Source: DAISJD01 sp036821645
Lineage (GTDB): Bacteria; Pseudomonadota; Alphaproteobacteria; ATCC43930; CGMCC-115725
Reading direction: 5' to 3'
Length of the DNA: 45,100 nucleotides
Assembly (NCBI GenBank): GCA_036821645.1
Contig: DAISJD010000010.1
Span: forward strand, 1 to 45,100
The notes under the pieces are model-generated. The model saw only the letters and a list, made by a program, of their open reading frames with translations, was not told the origin of the DNA and searched no databases. The position numbers were made by a program, and so were the translations under genes. Positions 25,494 to 34,543 of this stretch are shown one piece after another; positions within the stretch are counted from its first letter, which is position 1, and every line of letters begins with the position of its first letter.

Positions 25494-27863
25494 TTGATCC
25501 AGACGGTTCATCATCAGGGTCGGAAAAAAACACCCTCGCTGCACGGTCGCACTCGGATGCTCTGCGGTTTATTCTGTGCGGGTGCGTCGATTTTGCCGTT
25601 TTTTTCCACAGCCCATGCCGATGAGGGGCCGCCGCTGCCCATTCCCGGTCAACCCGGCACGGTAATCGAGGAAATCACCTTTCCAGCGGCAAAAATCGAC
25701 GCAAACGGTTTTACGGTCAAACCAAAAAAACGGCGCTCTTCCAATCGGGAACCGGCAGTTTTCGGTGCGGACGAAGTCACCCAGGACGATGAATTGGGCC
25801 TCGTGATTGCGCGCGGCGATGTCGAAATCTCACAAGACAATCGAACCCTCCAAGCCGACGTGGTCAGTTACAATCAGCGCACAGATACGGTGATTGCCAG
25901 CGGCAATGTCAGCTTGATCCAGGATGCGGGCGATACGATCTTTGGCGATTATATCGAACTCACCGATCAGATGCGCGATGGCTTCATCAAGAATGTGAAG
26001 ATTCTCCTTTCTGATCGGTCCCGTCTTGTCGGCAATACCGCCCGCCGGAACAATGGGACCAGGATCGAAATGCGCCGCGCGGTTTACAGCCCGTGCGATC
26101 TGTGCAAGGACGACCCGACAGCACCGCCCATTTTTCAGATCAAGGCGGAACAAATCACCCAAGACAAAGAATTGCAATTGGTCGAATATCGGGACGCAAC
26201 GCTCGAACTGGGCGGTGTGCCGATTTTTTATACGCCTTACCTCTCGCACCCGGACCCGTCCGTCAAACGCAGAAGCGGCTTTTTGGCCCCCACCTTCGGC
26301 AGTTCGACCCAACTGGGTGCCAATGTCACAATCCCGTATTATTTCGTTTTAGGCCCCGACAAAGACGCCACATTTTCACCGATCATCACCGCCGATCAGG
26401 GCATTGTGTTGGCAGGCGACTATCGCCAACGCTTCGGCAATGGGTTTCTCAACGTCAAGGGCAGTATCACCAGCGCCGACGGCGTCAGCACCTTCGTGCA
26501 AAGCGGCACCCCCAGTCGCGATCAGGTGCGTTTTCACCTGTTCGCCGACGGTCGATTTGATCTCGATGATGAGTTCAGAGCCGGTTTTTCCGTCAGAAGA
26601 ACCTCGGATCAGACCTATCTCAGGGTTTACCGCTTTGGCGGCACGGATAATTTCTTGCGCAGTCGCGGTTTTCTCGAACGGTTCAACGAACGCGATTACG
26701 GCGTTATCAATACCTATGGCTTTCAAGCCTTGCGCCAGGGTTTGCAGGACCGCCAGCAAGCCATCATTCTACCCTCGTTCGATTATACATTCGCCGGTAA
26801 ACCCCTTAGTTTTGGCGGCAAGTTTACGACCAGCGTGAATGTACTCAATCTGTTGCGCGAATCAGGCTCCAGCAGTCGGCGCATTTCGACCGGGACGGAA
26901 TTCAATTTGCCGTTCGATGGGTTCGCCGGGCAAAAACTGAACTTTGTCGCCGGCATTCGTGGGGATGGCTATTATACGACGAATTTCGCCCGTACCATGA
27001 ATGGTCCGCGGGGAACCGCGACCGATGGGCGGCTTTTTCCGCAAATCGGCCTGGAATGGCGCTACCCACTTGTCAGAAGGGGGCGGTCATCGACCATCAT
27101 CCTTGAACCGACGGCGGCCATTTACGCCGCACCGAACGGTTTAAACCCCAGCACGATCGCCAATGACGACAGTATCAATGTCGATTTCAATGAAACGGAT
27201 CTGTTCACGCGCAATCGGGCGGTCGGTTTCGATCAAGTCGATAGCGGTCAACGGGTCGATTATGGGTTGAGAGCGTCGTATAGCGATAATGCCAATTTTC
27301 AGGCATCATTTTTAGGCGGCCAAAGTTATCGTTTCCAAAAATCGTCCCCGCTTGCCTTAAATGGCAATGGCGATGGTCTGCATCGTCAAGAATCCGATTA
27401 TGTCGGACGCTTTTTGGTCAGTCCTACCAAAGATGTCAATTTTATCTATCGGTTCAGATTCGATCAGCGCAATCTGCGACCACAGCGCCAAGAATATGAG
27501 ATCACAACAAATCTATTGTCAATTCATGGTGGTTTAACTTATATAGATCTGGCTAACAATGCGCGCGATAATCAATTGTTTCGTCGTCAAGTCAGTCTGA
27601 ATTTAGAGTTCCCAGTCAGTCAATATTGGTCTATATCGACCCGTACGACACAAGATCTTGCGGGCAGTGGCAACTCTCTATCGTCTGGTTTCGGCGTACA
27701 ATATGCTGATGAATGCTTTACATTCAGCACGTCGCTCACGCGGGATGGTACGCGGGATCGGGATGTCCGTCCCGGCACCACATTATTGCTGCAATTTGTG
27801 TTTAAGAATCTCGGCGAGATCTCGTTACCGACCATCCAAACCACCAGCCGATCCTCTTCATGA
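25494..27863 (+). CDS. lptD: LPS-assembly outer membrane protein LptD
   Basis: LptD inserts lipopolysaccharide into the outer leaflet, together with LptE. The 789-residue precursor starts at a TTG with GAGGA (25480-25484) nine bases ahead. The signal peptide follows and ends in FFSTAHA. An OstA/LptA-like beta-jellyroll is at about 85-215 and a beta-barrel fills the rest up to a final aromatic-rich strand (LLLQFVFKNLG). The mature protein has only three cysteines: Cys201 and Cys204 in SPCDLCK, and Cys741 in ADECFTF. E. coli LptD uses four cysteines in two disulfides, so the wiring here must differ. The gene sits between lptG and surA, whose product helps fold outer-membrane barrels. Confidence 0.95.
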   Translation: MIQTVHHQGRKKTPSLHGRTRMLCGLFCAGASILPFFSTAHADEGPPLPIPGQPGTVIEEITFPAAKIDANGFTVKPKKRRSSNREPAVFGADEVTQDDELGLVIARGDVEISQDNRTLQADVVSYNQRTDTVIASGNVSLIQDAGDTIFGDYIELTDQMRDGFIKNVKILLSDRSRLVGNTARRNNGTRIEMRRAVYSPCDLCKDDPTAPPIFQIKAEQITQDKELQLVEYRDATLELGGVPIFYTPYLSHPDPSVKRRSGFLAPTFGSSTQLGANVTIPYYFVLGPDKDATFSPIITADQGIVLAGDYRQRFGNGFLNVKGSITSADGVSTFVQSGTPSRDQVRFHLFADGRFDLDDEFRAGFSVRRTSDQTYLRVYRFGGTDNFLRSRGFLERFNERDYGVINTYGFQALRQGLQDRQQAIILPSFDYTFAGKPLSFGGKFTTSVNVLNLLRESGSSSRRISTGTEFNLPFDGFAGQKLNFVAGIRGDGYYTTNFARTMNGPRGTATDGRLFPQIGLEWRYPLVRRGRSSTIILEPTAAIYAAPNGLNPSTIANDDSINVDFNETDLFTRNRAVGFDQVDSGQRVDYGLRASYSDNANFQASFLGGQSYRFQKSSPLALNGNGDGLHRQESDYVGRFLVSPTKDVNFIYRFRFDQRNLRPQRQEYEITTNLLSIHGGLTYIDLANNARDNQLFRRQVSLNLEFPVSQYWSISTRTTQDLAGSGNSLSSGFGVQYADECFTFSTSLTRDGTRDRDVRPGTTLLLQFVFKNLGEISLPTIQTTSRSSS

Positions 27864-27903
27864 CGCGCCCTCTCTCTCTCATCGCTCTGTTTTTCAACAT
27901 CTG

Positions 27904-29190
27904 ATGCGGAAACCTATGGTGTACTCTCTCAATTCTTTTGGCATGCGCCTGGTTTTTAGTCTTATGATCGCAACCGCGACCATGAATGCCGCCCGGGCTG
28001 ATGATGTGCGGATTGCCGCCGTGGTCAATGACGAGATTATTTCAATCGGCGACGTAAATTCACGGGTTGATCTGCTTCTGGCTTCTTCCAACCTGCCAAA
28101 TGATCCAACAACCCGCAAAAAAGTTACCGCCCAAGTCGTCCGTCAGTTGATCGATGAAAAACTGCAACTACAAGAAGCCAAAAAGCAAACGATCAAAATA
28201 TCGCCGGATGAGTTGAAGAAAGCGCTCAGAAGTCTTGAAGAAAATAACAATCTGCCGGTGGGCGGCCTGAAGAAGTTCCTGGACCAAAAAGGCATCGAGA
28301 TCACAACGTTGGAACAACAATTGCAGGCTCAATTTACCTGGGCCCGCACAGTGCGCAGTCGCTATATGCGCACCGTAGCGGTCGGCGAAGAAGAAGTCAC
28401 CGAAGCCCTGCGCGAAGCGGAGGCCAATAGCAGCCTGCCTTCCAACCGGTTGTTTGAAATTTATCTCTCGGTAAACGAGCCGTCCCAAGAAAATGACGTC
28501 AAAGATTTTGCCGAACGCCTGACCCAAGAAATTTCTTCCGGCGGCGGCCCGCAACTGTTCCAGCGGGTTGCCCGGCAATTTTCCCAATCGGCGACCGCCG
28601 CCGTCGGCGGTGATATCGGCTATGTCCGCCCCGGCACACTCGACCCCGAGGCGGAAAAAATCATCACCTTGATGTCGCCCGGCCAACTGACGAAACCGCT
28701 GCGCCTCACAGGTGGCTATTATATCTACCTGTTGGCCGATCGAAAGATTCCCGACAGCATCAACAACGTCAAAGTCACCTTGTCGCAGATTGTCTATCCT
28801 TTGGCGAAAACAGCGTCCGATGCCGAAAAGCAGGATGTCATCGCGCGCATCGAAAAGGCCACGGCCGACCTGCGTAGTTGCGGCGAATTGGAAAAATTGG
28901 GTCAAGAACAATCACCCGATCTTTCAGGGCCGGTCGGTGAAGTCTTGATCAAGGACTTGCCCCCTGAACTCAGCCCCCTCATTCAAGCGGCCGCCGTTGC
29001 ACAACCAACGAAGGCCGTCCCCGTGAATAGTGGCATTGGCGTGTTCATGGTATGCAGCCGCACGGGCGGCCCGGAAAAAATCAGTCGCGACGATGTCGAA
29101 GACACGCTGGTGCGCAACCGCTTGGAAAATCTTGCCCGTCGCTATCTCTCTGATCTGCGCCGGACTGCTTATATCGATCAGAGAATTTGA
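27904..29190 (+). CDS. surA: Periplasmic chaperone/peptidyl-prolyl isomerase SurA
   Basis: SurA escorts outer-membrane proteins through the periplasm. From ATG 27904 the precursor has 428 residues, the same as E. coli SurA. Its signal peptide runs MRLVFSLMIATATMNAARA and is followed by DDVRIAAVVNDEIIS, the family beginning. The SurA N-terminal helical domain covers about 35-160. A parvulin-type PPIase domain follows at about 175-285 (SLPSNRLFEIYLSV...VGGDIGYVRPGTL...GGYYIYLLADRK), and a second, less conserved PPIase-like domain at about 290-400. Possible starts are ATG 27904, 27916 and 27943; none has a strong ribosome site. The frame upstream overlaps lptD and is not coding. Adjacent lptD is a known SurA client in E. 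coli. Confidence 0.92.
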   Translation: MRKPMVYSLNSFGMRLVFSLMIATATMNAARADDVRIAAVVNDEIISIGDVNSRVDLLLASSNLPNDPTTRKKVTAQVVRQLIDEKLQLQEAKKQTIKISPDELKKALRSLEENNNLPVGGLKKFLDQKGIEITTLEQQLQAQFTWARTVRSRYMRTVAVGEEEVTEALREAEANSSLPSNRLFEIYLSVNEPSQENDVKDFAERLTQEISSGGGPQLFQRVARQFSQSATAAVGGDIGYVRPGTLDPEAEKIITLMSPGQLTKPLRLTGGYYIYLLADRKIPDSINNVKVTLSQIVYPLAKTASDAEKQDVIARIEKATADLRSCGELEKLGQEQSPDLSGPVGEVLIKDLPPELSPLIQAAAVAQPTKAVPVNSGIGVFMVCSRTGGPEKISRDDVEDTLVRNRLENLARRYLSDLRRTAYIDQRI

Positions 29191-29193
29191 TTA

Positions 29194-30195
29194 ATGACCC
29201 ACTCATTACCGCTGGCTCTCACCATGGGAGAGCCAGCCGGGATCGGCGCCGAACTTGCATTTAAAGCCTGGATGAAGCGAAAGACCGGCGTGCCGGTTTT
29301 TTTCTTGTTGGACAATCCCGCCCGTCTCATGGCCCTCGCCCGGCATCTCGGCTGGTCGGTCCCGATCGCCCCCATCTTGCATCCCAGCGACGCAGCGTCC
29401 GTTTGGCAGGACGCTCTGCCGGTCATACCGATTAGCCTCGGCGCCTCCGTAGAGCCGGGCCAAGTTTCGCCACAGAATGCCGGGGCCGTACAAACGGCCA
29501 TCGAGATGGCTGTTCGGTTTGCCCAAAGCGGTGCGGCCGGGGCCGTGGTCACGAACCCGATCCATAAACATGTCATGCAATCGGCCGGATTTGCCTTTCC
29601 CGGCCATACTGAATTTTTGGCAAGCCTCGCGGGACCGACCTGCCGTCCCGTCATGATGTTGGCCTGCCCCAGTTTGCGGGTCGTCCCGGTCACGATTCAC
29701 ATGGCGCTAAAGGACGTATTTTCCGTTCTGACCACTGACCTCATCGTTGAAACGGCCCTTATTACCCTAGACGCCCTGCATCGGGATTTCGCCATCGCGA
29801 CGCCGCGCCTCGCGATTGCCGGTCTCAATCCCCATGCCGGCGAAGGGGGCGTCTTCGGCCATGAAGAACAAGAGATCATCGCACCGGCCATTGCCATCCT
29901 GAAGGCCAAAGGGCATCAGGTGACCGGGCCACACCCGCCCGACACGATGTTTTACCTTCAAGCGCGCAGCGTTTATGACGCCGCCCTCTGTATGTATCAC
30001 GATCAGGCCCTCATTCCGATCAAGACCATCGATTTCGATCGCGGAGTCAACGTGACCTTGGGCCTGCCCTTCATTCGGACATCCCCCGATCACGGAACCG
30101 CCTTGGATATTGCGGGCAAAGGGGTTGCCAGTGCCGAAAGTTTAATATCCGCCCTCATTCTGGCACACGAGATGGTCGAGGCGCGCACGCAATGA
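29194..30195 (+). CDS. pdxA: 4-hydroxythreonine-4-phosphate dehydrogenase PdxA
   Basis: PdxA oxidises 4-phosphohydroxy-L-threonine in the pathway to pyridoxal phosphate. The 333-residue enzyme has the start LALTMGEPAGIGAELAFKAW. Its metal-binding His residues lie in NPIHKHVMQSAGFAFPGHTEFLA, GLNPHAGEGG and MYHDQALIPIK. The end shows the usual RTSPDHGTALDIAGKGVAS. It starts three bases after surA and overlaps rsmA by four bases (ATGA). The surA-pdxA-rsmA order is widely conserved in proteobacteria. Confidence 0.96.
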   Translation: MTHSLPLALTMGEPAGIGAELAFKAWMKRKTGVPVFFLLDNPARLMALARHLGWSVPIAPILHPSDAASVWQDALPVIPISLGASVEPGQVSPQNAGAVQTAIEMAVRFAQSGAAGAVVTNPIHKHVMQSAGFAFPGHTEFLASLAGPTCRPVMMLACPSLRVVPVTIHMALKDVFSVLTTDLIVETALITLDALHRDFAIATPRLAIAGLNPHAGEGGVFGHEEQEIIAPAIAILKAKGHQVTGPHPPDTMFYLQARSVYDAALCMYHDQALIPIKTIDFDRGVNVTLGLPFIRTSPDHGTALDIAGKGVASAESLISALILAHEMVEARTQ

Positions 30196-31037
30196 CCGAT
30201 ACGGACAGGCCCCCTCACCTTCCCCCCTTGATCGATGTCATTCGTCGGTTCGACCTTGCACCGCGCAAGGCGCTCGGCCAAAATTTTTTGTTGGATCCGC
30301 GCATCACCGCCCGGGTTGCCGGGGCGACCGGGCCACTCGACGGGATGCATGTGGTCGAAGTGGGGCCGGGCCCCGGCGGTCTCACACGCGCCCTCCTCGC
30401 AGCGGGGGCGGCAGAGGTTGTTGCGATCGAACGGGACGACCGCTGCATCGCCGCCTTGAACGAACTTTCAGATGCCTATCCCGGCCGCCTGCGCATTGTC
30501 GCCGCTGATGCCCTGACCATCAATCCGGTTGATCTCGTGCCCGCACCACGGCGCCTGATCGCCAATTTACCCTATAATATCGGCACACCGCTCTTGATCA
30601 ACTGGCTGCCGAACATTGGGGCATGGGACGCTCTGGGGCTGATGTTCCAACGGGAAGTGGCGGAACGCATGGCGGCCCTGCCGCGCGAAAAAAATTACGG
30701 TCGATTGGCGGTTTTGGTGCAATGGTTGGCCGAGGCGACGATCATGTTCGATCTGCCGCCCGGCGTGTTTATGCCGCCGCCCAAAGTAACCTCAAGCGTC
30801 ATCCGCCTACGGGCCCGTGAGAGCCCGCTTTTGGACGTGCCCTTTGCCGCAGTCGAACGCCTGACGGCGGCGGCCTTCGGTCAAAGACGCAAAATGCTGC
30901 GCGGGAGTCTGAAATCATTGGGCGACGCCGAACAACTCTGTCGCGATGCGGGTGTGCCCCCTACGGCGCGGGCGGAGGAATTAAGCGTTCTCCAACTCTT
31001 GACCTTGGCGAAATTGGCGGCAACCCCGCACGATTGA
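30192..31037 (+). CDS. rsmA: 16S rRNA (adenine1518-N6/adenine1519-N6) dimethyltransferase RsmA (KsgA)
   Basis: RsmA dimethylates two adjacent adenines near the 3' end of 16S rRNA during 30S maturation. The 281-residue protein has LGQNFLLDP (28-36), the S-adenosylmethionine motif VEVGPGPGGLT (54-64), the IERD acid and the catalytic NLPYNIGTP near 124-132. FGQRRKMLRGSLK in the C-terminal domain is also characteristic. It is the last gene of the lpt-surA-pdxA operon and converges with gmk, with 41 bases between the stops and no clear terminator. Confidence 0.97.
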   Translation: MTDTDRPPHLPPLIDVIRRFDLAPRKALGQNFLLDPRITARVAGATGPLDGMHVVEVGPGPGGLTRALLAAGAAEVVAIERDDRCIAALNELSDAYPGRLRIVAADALTINPVDLVPAPRRLIANLPYNIGTPLLINWLPNIGAWDALGLMFQREVAERMAALPREKNYGRLAVLVQWLAEATIMFDLPPGVFMPPPKVTSSVIRLRARESPLLDVPFAAVERLTAAAFGQRRKMLRGSLKSLGDAEQLCRDAGVPPTARAEELSVLQLLTLAKLAATPHD

Positions 31038-31078
31038 CGCCACGCCCGACCGGAGTAACCGGCGCTATGCGCGCCCCC

Positions 31079-31699
31079 TCACGCCCCGATCATGGCGGCC
31101 ACGAATGGTGTCAGCCCCCGTTGGCGGGTCCGCTTCGCCCGTTCGGCCACCAGGATGGATCGCAGAATTTCAGTGCAGCGATCCAGGTCGTGATTGACCA
31201 AAACATAATCGTAATCCATCCAATGGCTGATTTCCGCCCGAGCCTCGGCCATGCGCCGATCGATCGTTGCCACACTATCCTGACCGCGCGCCACGAGACG
31301 GCGATGCAACTCGTCGAGCGAAGGCGGTAGGATATAGATACTGACCAAATCCTGCGGGATCGACGCCCGCAATTGCTGCGTGCCCTGCCAATCGAGGTCG
31401 CTCAAAATATCCCGCCCTGCGGCCAAACGCGCCTCGACCGGGGCGCGGGGGGTGCCGTAGGATTTATCGAACACCGTCGCATGTTCGAGCAAGGCCCCGT
31501 CGGCCACCATGGCCGCAAAGCGGGCCTGATCGATGAAATGATAATCGACCCCATCCGTTTCGCCGGGTCTGGGGCTGCGGGTCGTCACCGAAACGGAAAG
31601 CCCAAGCGCACTGTCTTGCGCTAAGAGACGCTTTGCCAAACTGGTCTTTCCCGCCCCCGATGGCGAAGACAGGACCAGGAAAAAACCCCGACGCTCCAT
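31079..31699 (-). CDS. gmk: Guanylate kinase
   Basis: Gmk phosphorylates GMP to GDP. The 206-residue protein has the P-loop SSPSGAGKTS (about 11-20), the GMP-binding segment SVSVTTRSPRPGETDGVDYHF, and the DLDWQGTQQLR and IYILPPS motifs of the family. It ends in GLTPFVAAMIGA. It lies 13 bases downstream of yicC, a common pair in alphaproteobacteria and other phyla. Confidence 0.97.
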   Translation of the reverse strand: MERRGFFLVLSSPSGAGKTSLAKRLLAQDSALGLSVSVTTRSPRPGETDGVDYHFIDQARFAAMVADGALLEHATVFDKSYGTPRAPVEARLAAGRDILSDLDWQGTQQLRASIPQDLVSIYILPPSLDELHRRLVARGQDSVATIDRRMAEARAEISHWMDYDYVLVNHDLDRCTEILRSILVAERAKRTRQRGLTPFVAAMIGA

Positions 31700-31712
31700 T
31701 CTTTCGATCCTA

Positions 31713-32600
31713 CTATTCTATATTTTGAATCTGCTCGCGCAATTGCTCGATCGTGGCTTTAAGCGCGATCCCGATTTTCGTCAATCCAAGATCGGCAGAT
31801 TTGGCGCAGAGCGTATTGGCTTCGCGGTTGAATTCTTGACATAGGAAATCGAAGCGTCGCCCAATATTGACGGCTTCGCGCAACAGATCGTCGGCCGCCT
31901 GGAGATGGGCCGTCAATCGATCCAATTCTTCGCGGACATCCGCCTTGGCGATGAGCAGGGCCAGTTCTTGGGCAAGACGATCCTCGGACAGGGACGGTAC
32001 GGCCGCCAAAATCGTCTCGATCTGCTGGGTAAAACGCGCCTTGATCAGATCCGGTTGGGTTGCAGCCAACCGATCGGCAGCACCGACCAACCCGGCAATC
32101 TCGGCAAGTCGCTGGCGCAGCACGGGTTCAAGCTGCACCCCTTCACGCTTACGCCCCTCCACCAAACCTGCGAGTGCCGCCGCAAATCCGGCCTCGACCA
32201 GAGCCAGACGGTCGCTCTGGACCGTTTGGCTGATACTTTCTTCGGTCAGTTCCAACACGCCGCGGAGTGCCAGAATCCCATCCAATCGCGGTGGCGTCGC
32301 CTCGATCCTGGTGCCGATCTGTTTCATAAGACCGATAATCTCTGCCAAGATCGGCTCATTCACCTGAAGACGTGCCGGTTGATTGATTTCCTGTACCGTC
32401 AATGCGGCGCTCACGGTGCCACGCTTCAAACAGGCGGCACAGTGCTGCTTCACCGTGTTTTCCAGCGCCTCGAAGCCATGGGGCAAGCGCACGCGTATGT
32501 CCAAGCTTTTGCCGTTGACGCTGCGCAGTTCCCAAATCCACGTAAAGCCATCCTGTTGGCCTTCGGTGCGGGCGAACCCCGTCATACTCGCAAGGGTCAC
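31713..32600 (-). CDS. yicC: YicC family endoribonuclease
   Basis: The 295-residue protein has the YicC N-terminal domain starting MTLASMTGFARTEGQ, with RSVNGKSLDIRVRLP and the helical middle region. The C-terminal part ends in the conserved DFLCQEFNREANTLCAKSADLGLTKIGIALKATIEQLREQIQNIE. In E. coli YicC is an endoribonuclease affecting RNA turnover, and the role here is transferred from the family. The start is a GTG at 32600, supported by GAGAGG eight bases upstream; an ATG five codons in (32585) is the alternative. The gene is divergent from the short-chain dehydrogenase gene and upstream of gmk. Confidence 0.93.
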   Translation of the reverse strand: MTLASMTGFARTEGQQDGFTWIWELRSVNGKSLDIRVRLPHGFEALENTVKQHCAACLKRGTVSAALTVQEINQPARLQVNEPILAEIIGLMKQIGTRIEATPPRLDGILALRGVLELTEESISQTVQSDRLALVEAGFAAALAGLVEGRKREGVQLEPVLRQRLAEIAGLVGAADRLAATQPDLIKARFTQQIETILAAVPSLSEDRLAQELALLIAKADVREELDRLTAHLQAADDLLREAVNIGRRFDFLCQEFNREANTLCAKSADLGLTKIGIALKATIEQLREQIQNIE

Positions 32601-32697
32601 TCTCTCAATCCTCTCGATTTAAGGTCTCTTATCCGATCGCCATCGCGTTAAAATCCTTTATGATGGGGCCAACGTCACAAGGATAGTGCGATCAGCC

Positions 32698-33462
32698 ATG
32701 GCCCCTCCCGCATCGCTTTTCAAGCATATTTTGATCACCGGCGCCTCAAGCGGCATCGGTGCCGCCTTGGCCAACCATTATGCAGGGCCGGACATCGTGC
32801 TGGCCCTGCAAGGGCGCGATGAAACCCGGTTGCGAGCAGTCGCCGAAAAGTGCCAAGCCAAAGGGGCCCGCGTCATCACCGGCACCATCGACGTTACCGA
32901 TGAGGCCGCACTCGCTGCCTGGATCTTGGCTGTCGATCAGACCCATCCGCTTGATCTGGTGATCGCCAATGCCGGTATTTCTGCCGGCGGGCGCGGCCTT
33001 TCAGGATCAGATGCCGAAGCCAAGATGCGCCATGTGTTCGATGTCAATCTCAATGGGGTGCTGAATACGCTTTTTCCGATCCTTGACGCCATGCGGCATC
33101 GCCGACACGGCACGCTTGCCCTCATGAGTTCTTTGGCAAGCTTTCGCGGCCTGCCGGGATCACCAGCCTATGGTGCCTCCAAAGCGGCGGTGCGGCTCCT
33201 CGGCGAATCGCTCCGCACGATGTTGAAGCCCGACAATGTCTCGGTTTCTGTCATCTGCCCCGGCTTCATCGCGACACCGATGACGGCGGACAATCGATTT
33301 GCGATGCCGTTTTTACAGGATGTCGATCGTTCGGCCCGCCGCATTGCCCAGGGTCTCGCAAAGAACGAGGCCCGGATCGCCTTTCCGCGCCGACTTTATG
33401 CGCTTGCCATGCTCCTCACCCTGCTGCCCCATGGGGTCGTCGACCGCCTCGTCAAACAATGA
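32698..33462 (+). CDS. Short-chain dehydrogenase/reductase, unknown substrate
   Basis: The 254-residue protein has the classical SDR layout: TGASSGIG cofactor motif near the N-terminus, IANAG, the catalytic Ser in LMSSLAS and the YGASK pair (Tyr and Lys). PGFIATPMT is in the usual position. The C-terminal end has a basic and hydrophobic stretch (RRLYALAMLLTLLPHGVVDRLVKQ) that could touch a membrane. The ATG at 32698 is used; a GTG at 32686 would add four residues but has no room for a ribosome site. An AAGGA at 32679-32683 is present, though 14 bases from the ATG. The gene is single on the plus strand, convergent with mltG, so its pathway is not clear from context. Confidence 0.88.
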   Translation: MAPPASLFKHILITGASSGIGAALANHYAGPDIVLALQGRDETRLRAVAEKCQAKGARVITGTIDVTDEAALAAWILAVDQTHPLDLVIANAGISAGGRGLSGSDAEAKMRHVFDVNLNGVLNTLFPILDAMRHRRHGTLALMSSLASFRGLPGSPAYGASKAAVRLLGESLRTMLKPDNVSVSVICPGFIATPMTADNRFAMPFLQDVDRSARRIAQGLAKNEARIAFPRRLYALAMLLTLLPHGVVDRLVKQ

Positions 33463-33499
33463 TCTCGCCAACCCCAGAAACGGGCGTAGCCTCTGTCGA

Positions 33500-34513
33500 T
33501 CAGCGGCCCGGATCAGGCGATTTGACGGAATCGGTGGATTGCGTTGCCAGATTTTGCCGCCACCGGGCGACATTATGATTGTGGGCGGCGAGTGTGGCGG
33601 CAAAGGCATGACCGCCTGAACCATCGGCCACGAAATAAAGAAAGTCGCTTTTTTCCGGGTGAACCACGGCCCGAATGGCATCGCGTCCCGGATTGGCGAT
33701 CGGTGCCGGGGGAAGGCCCTTATTCGTATACGTATTGAATTCGGTCGGTTGATCGATTTCCGTCCGGGTCAGAGCGTGATCCAATTTTTGTTGCCCATGG
33801 GTAATGCCATAAATGACCGTCGGGTCTGATTGCAATTTCATCCCACGCTTCAACCGATTGAGAAAGAGCCCGGCAATTTTGGGCCGTTCTTCGGGTAAGG
33901 CCGTTTCCTTTTCGACGATCGAGGCCAAAATCACAATTTCTGCTTGGCTGAGATCCGGTGATTCGGCGGTCGCCCCACGCAAAGTTTCCGCTAAAAACCG
34001 CGCCATCGCCCGATGCATCCGGTCGAGAATATCCTCGCGCTCGTCGCCGATCGTGTAAAAATACGTATCGGGCATCAAGCTGCCTTCTGGTGGAATTTTC
34101 GTAATCGTCCCAGCGAGATCCGATTGACGGTTCAACAAGGCGACAATCTCGGGCGCACTCAACCCTTCCGGCACCGTGATCCGGTGAATGATGACTTTTC
34201 CCGACCTGAACAGGGCTAAAAGGGCGCTTGGCGCGATATGGGCCGGTATTGCGTACTCACCGGCCTTGATCTCGCCCTCGCCATGGGTGACCCACTGAAA
34301 AAAGGGCCAGACCATGGCATGGTCGATCACCCCTTGCGCCTCTAGCCGCTGGGCAAGATGCGTCGATGTCTCGCCACGGTCGACGACAAAAACCCGATTG
34401 CTTTCAAGTGGCCCCGGGGAATCGAGCCAGTTCAACCCCCACCAGAGGAGGAAGAGACCAACGAAGCCACCCGCCAAGACCACCAAAACAAAAGCCTTCA
34501 GGACGCGGACCAT
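33500..34513 (-). CDS. mltG: Endolytic murein transglycosylase MltG
   Basis: MltG cuts nascent glycan strands and is thought to end their elongation. The 337-residue protein has one N-terminal membrane helix (about 6-30) and the YceG domain, with LMPDTYFY near 147-153 and the catalytic glutamate region ILASIVEKETALPEERPKIAGLFLNRL at about 195-220. MKLQSDPTVIYG and the TYTNKGLPPAPIANPG motif follow. It lies 30 bases after fabF on the same strand, the usual fabF-mltG order, and converges with the short-chain dehydrogenase gene. Confidence 0.96.
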   Translation of the reverse strand: MVRVLKAFVLVVLAGGFVGLFLLWWGLNWLDSPGPLESNRVFVVDRGETSTHLAQRLEAQGVIDHAMVWPFFQWVTHGEGEIKAGEYAIPAHIAPSALLALFRSGKVIIHRITVPEGLSAPEIVALLNRQSDLAGTITKIPPEGSLMPDTYFYTIGDEREDILDRMHRAMARFLAETLRGATAESPDLSQAEIVILASIVEKETALPEERPKIAGLFLNRLKRGMKLQSDPTVIYGITHGQQKLDHALTRTEIDQPTEFNTYTNKGLPPAPIANPGRDAIRAVVHPEKSDFLYFVADGSGGHAFAATLAAHNHNVARWRQNLATQSTDSVKSPDPGR

Positions 34514-34543
34514 GCCCCGGATACCCCGAAAAAAGCTATTTTC

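Noticed and set aside
27658..27903. N-terminal extension of SurA into lptD
   Set aside because: It would bury the signal peptide in the middle of the protein and overlaps lptD coding sequence.
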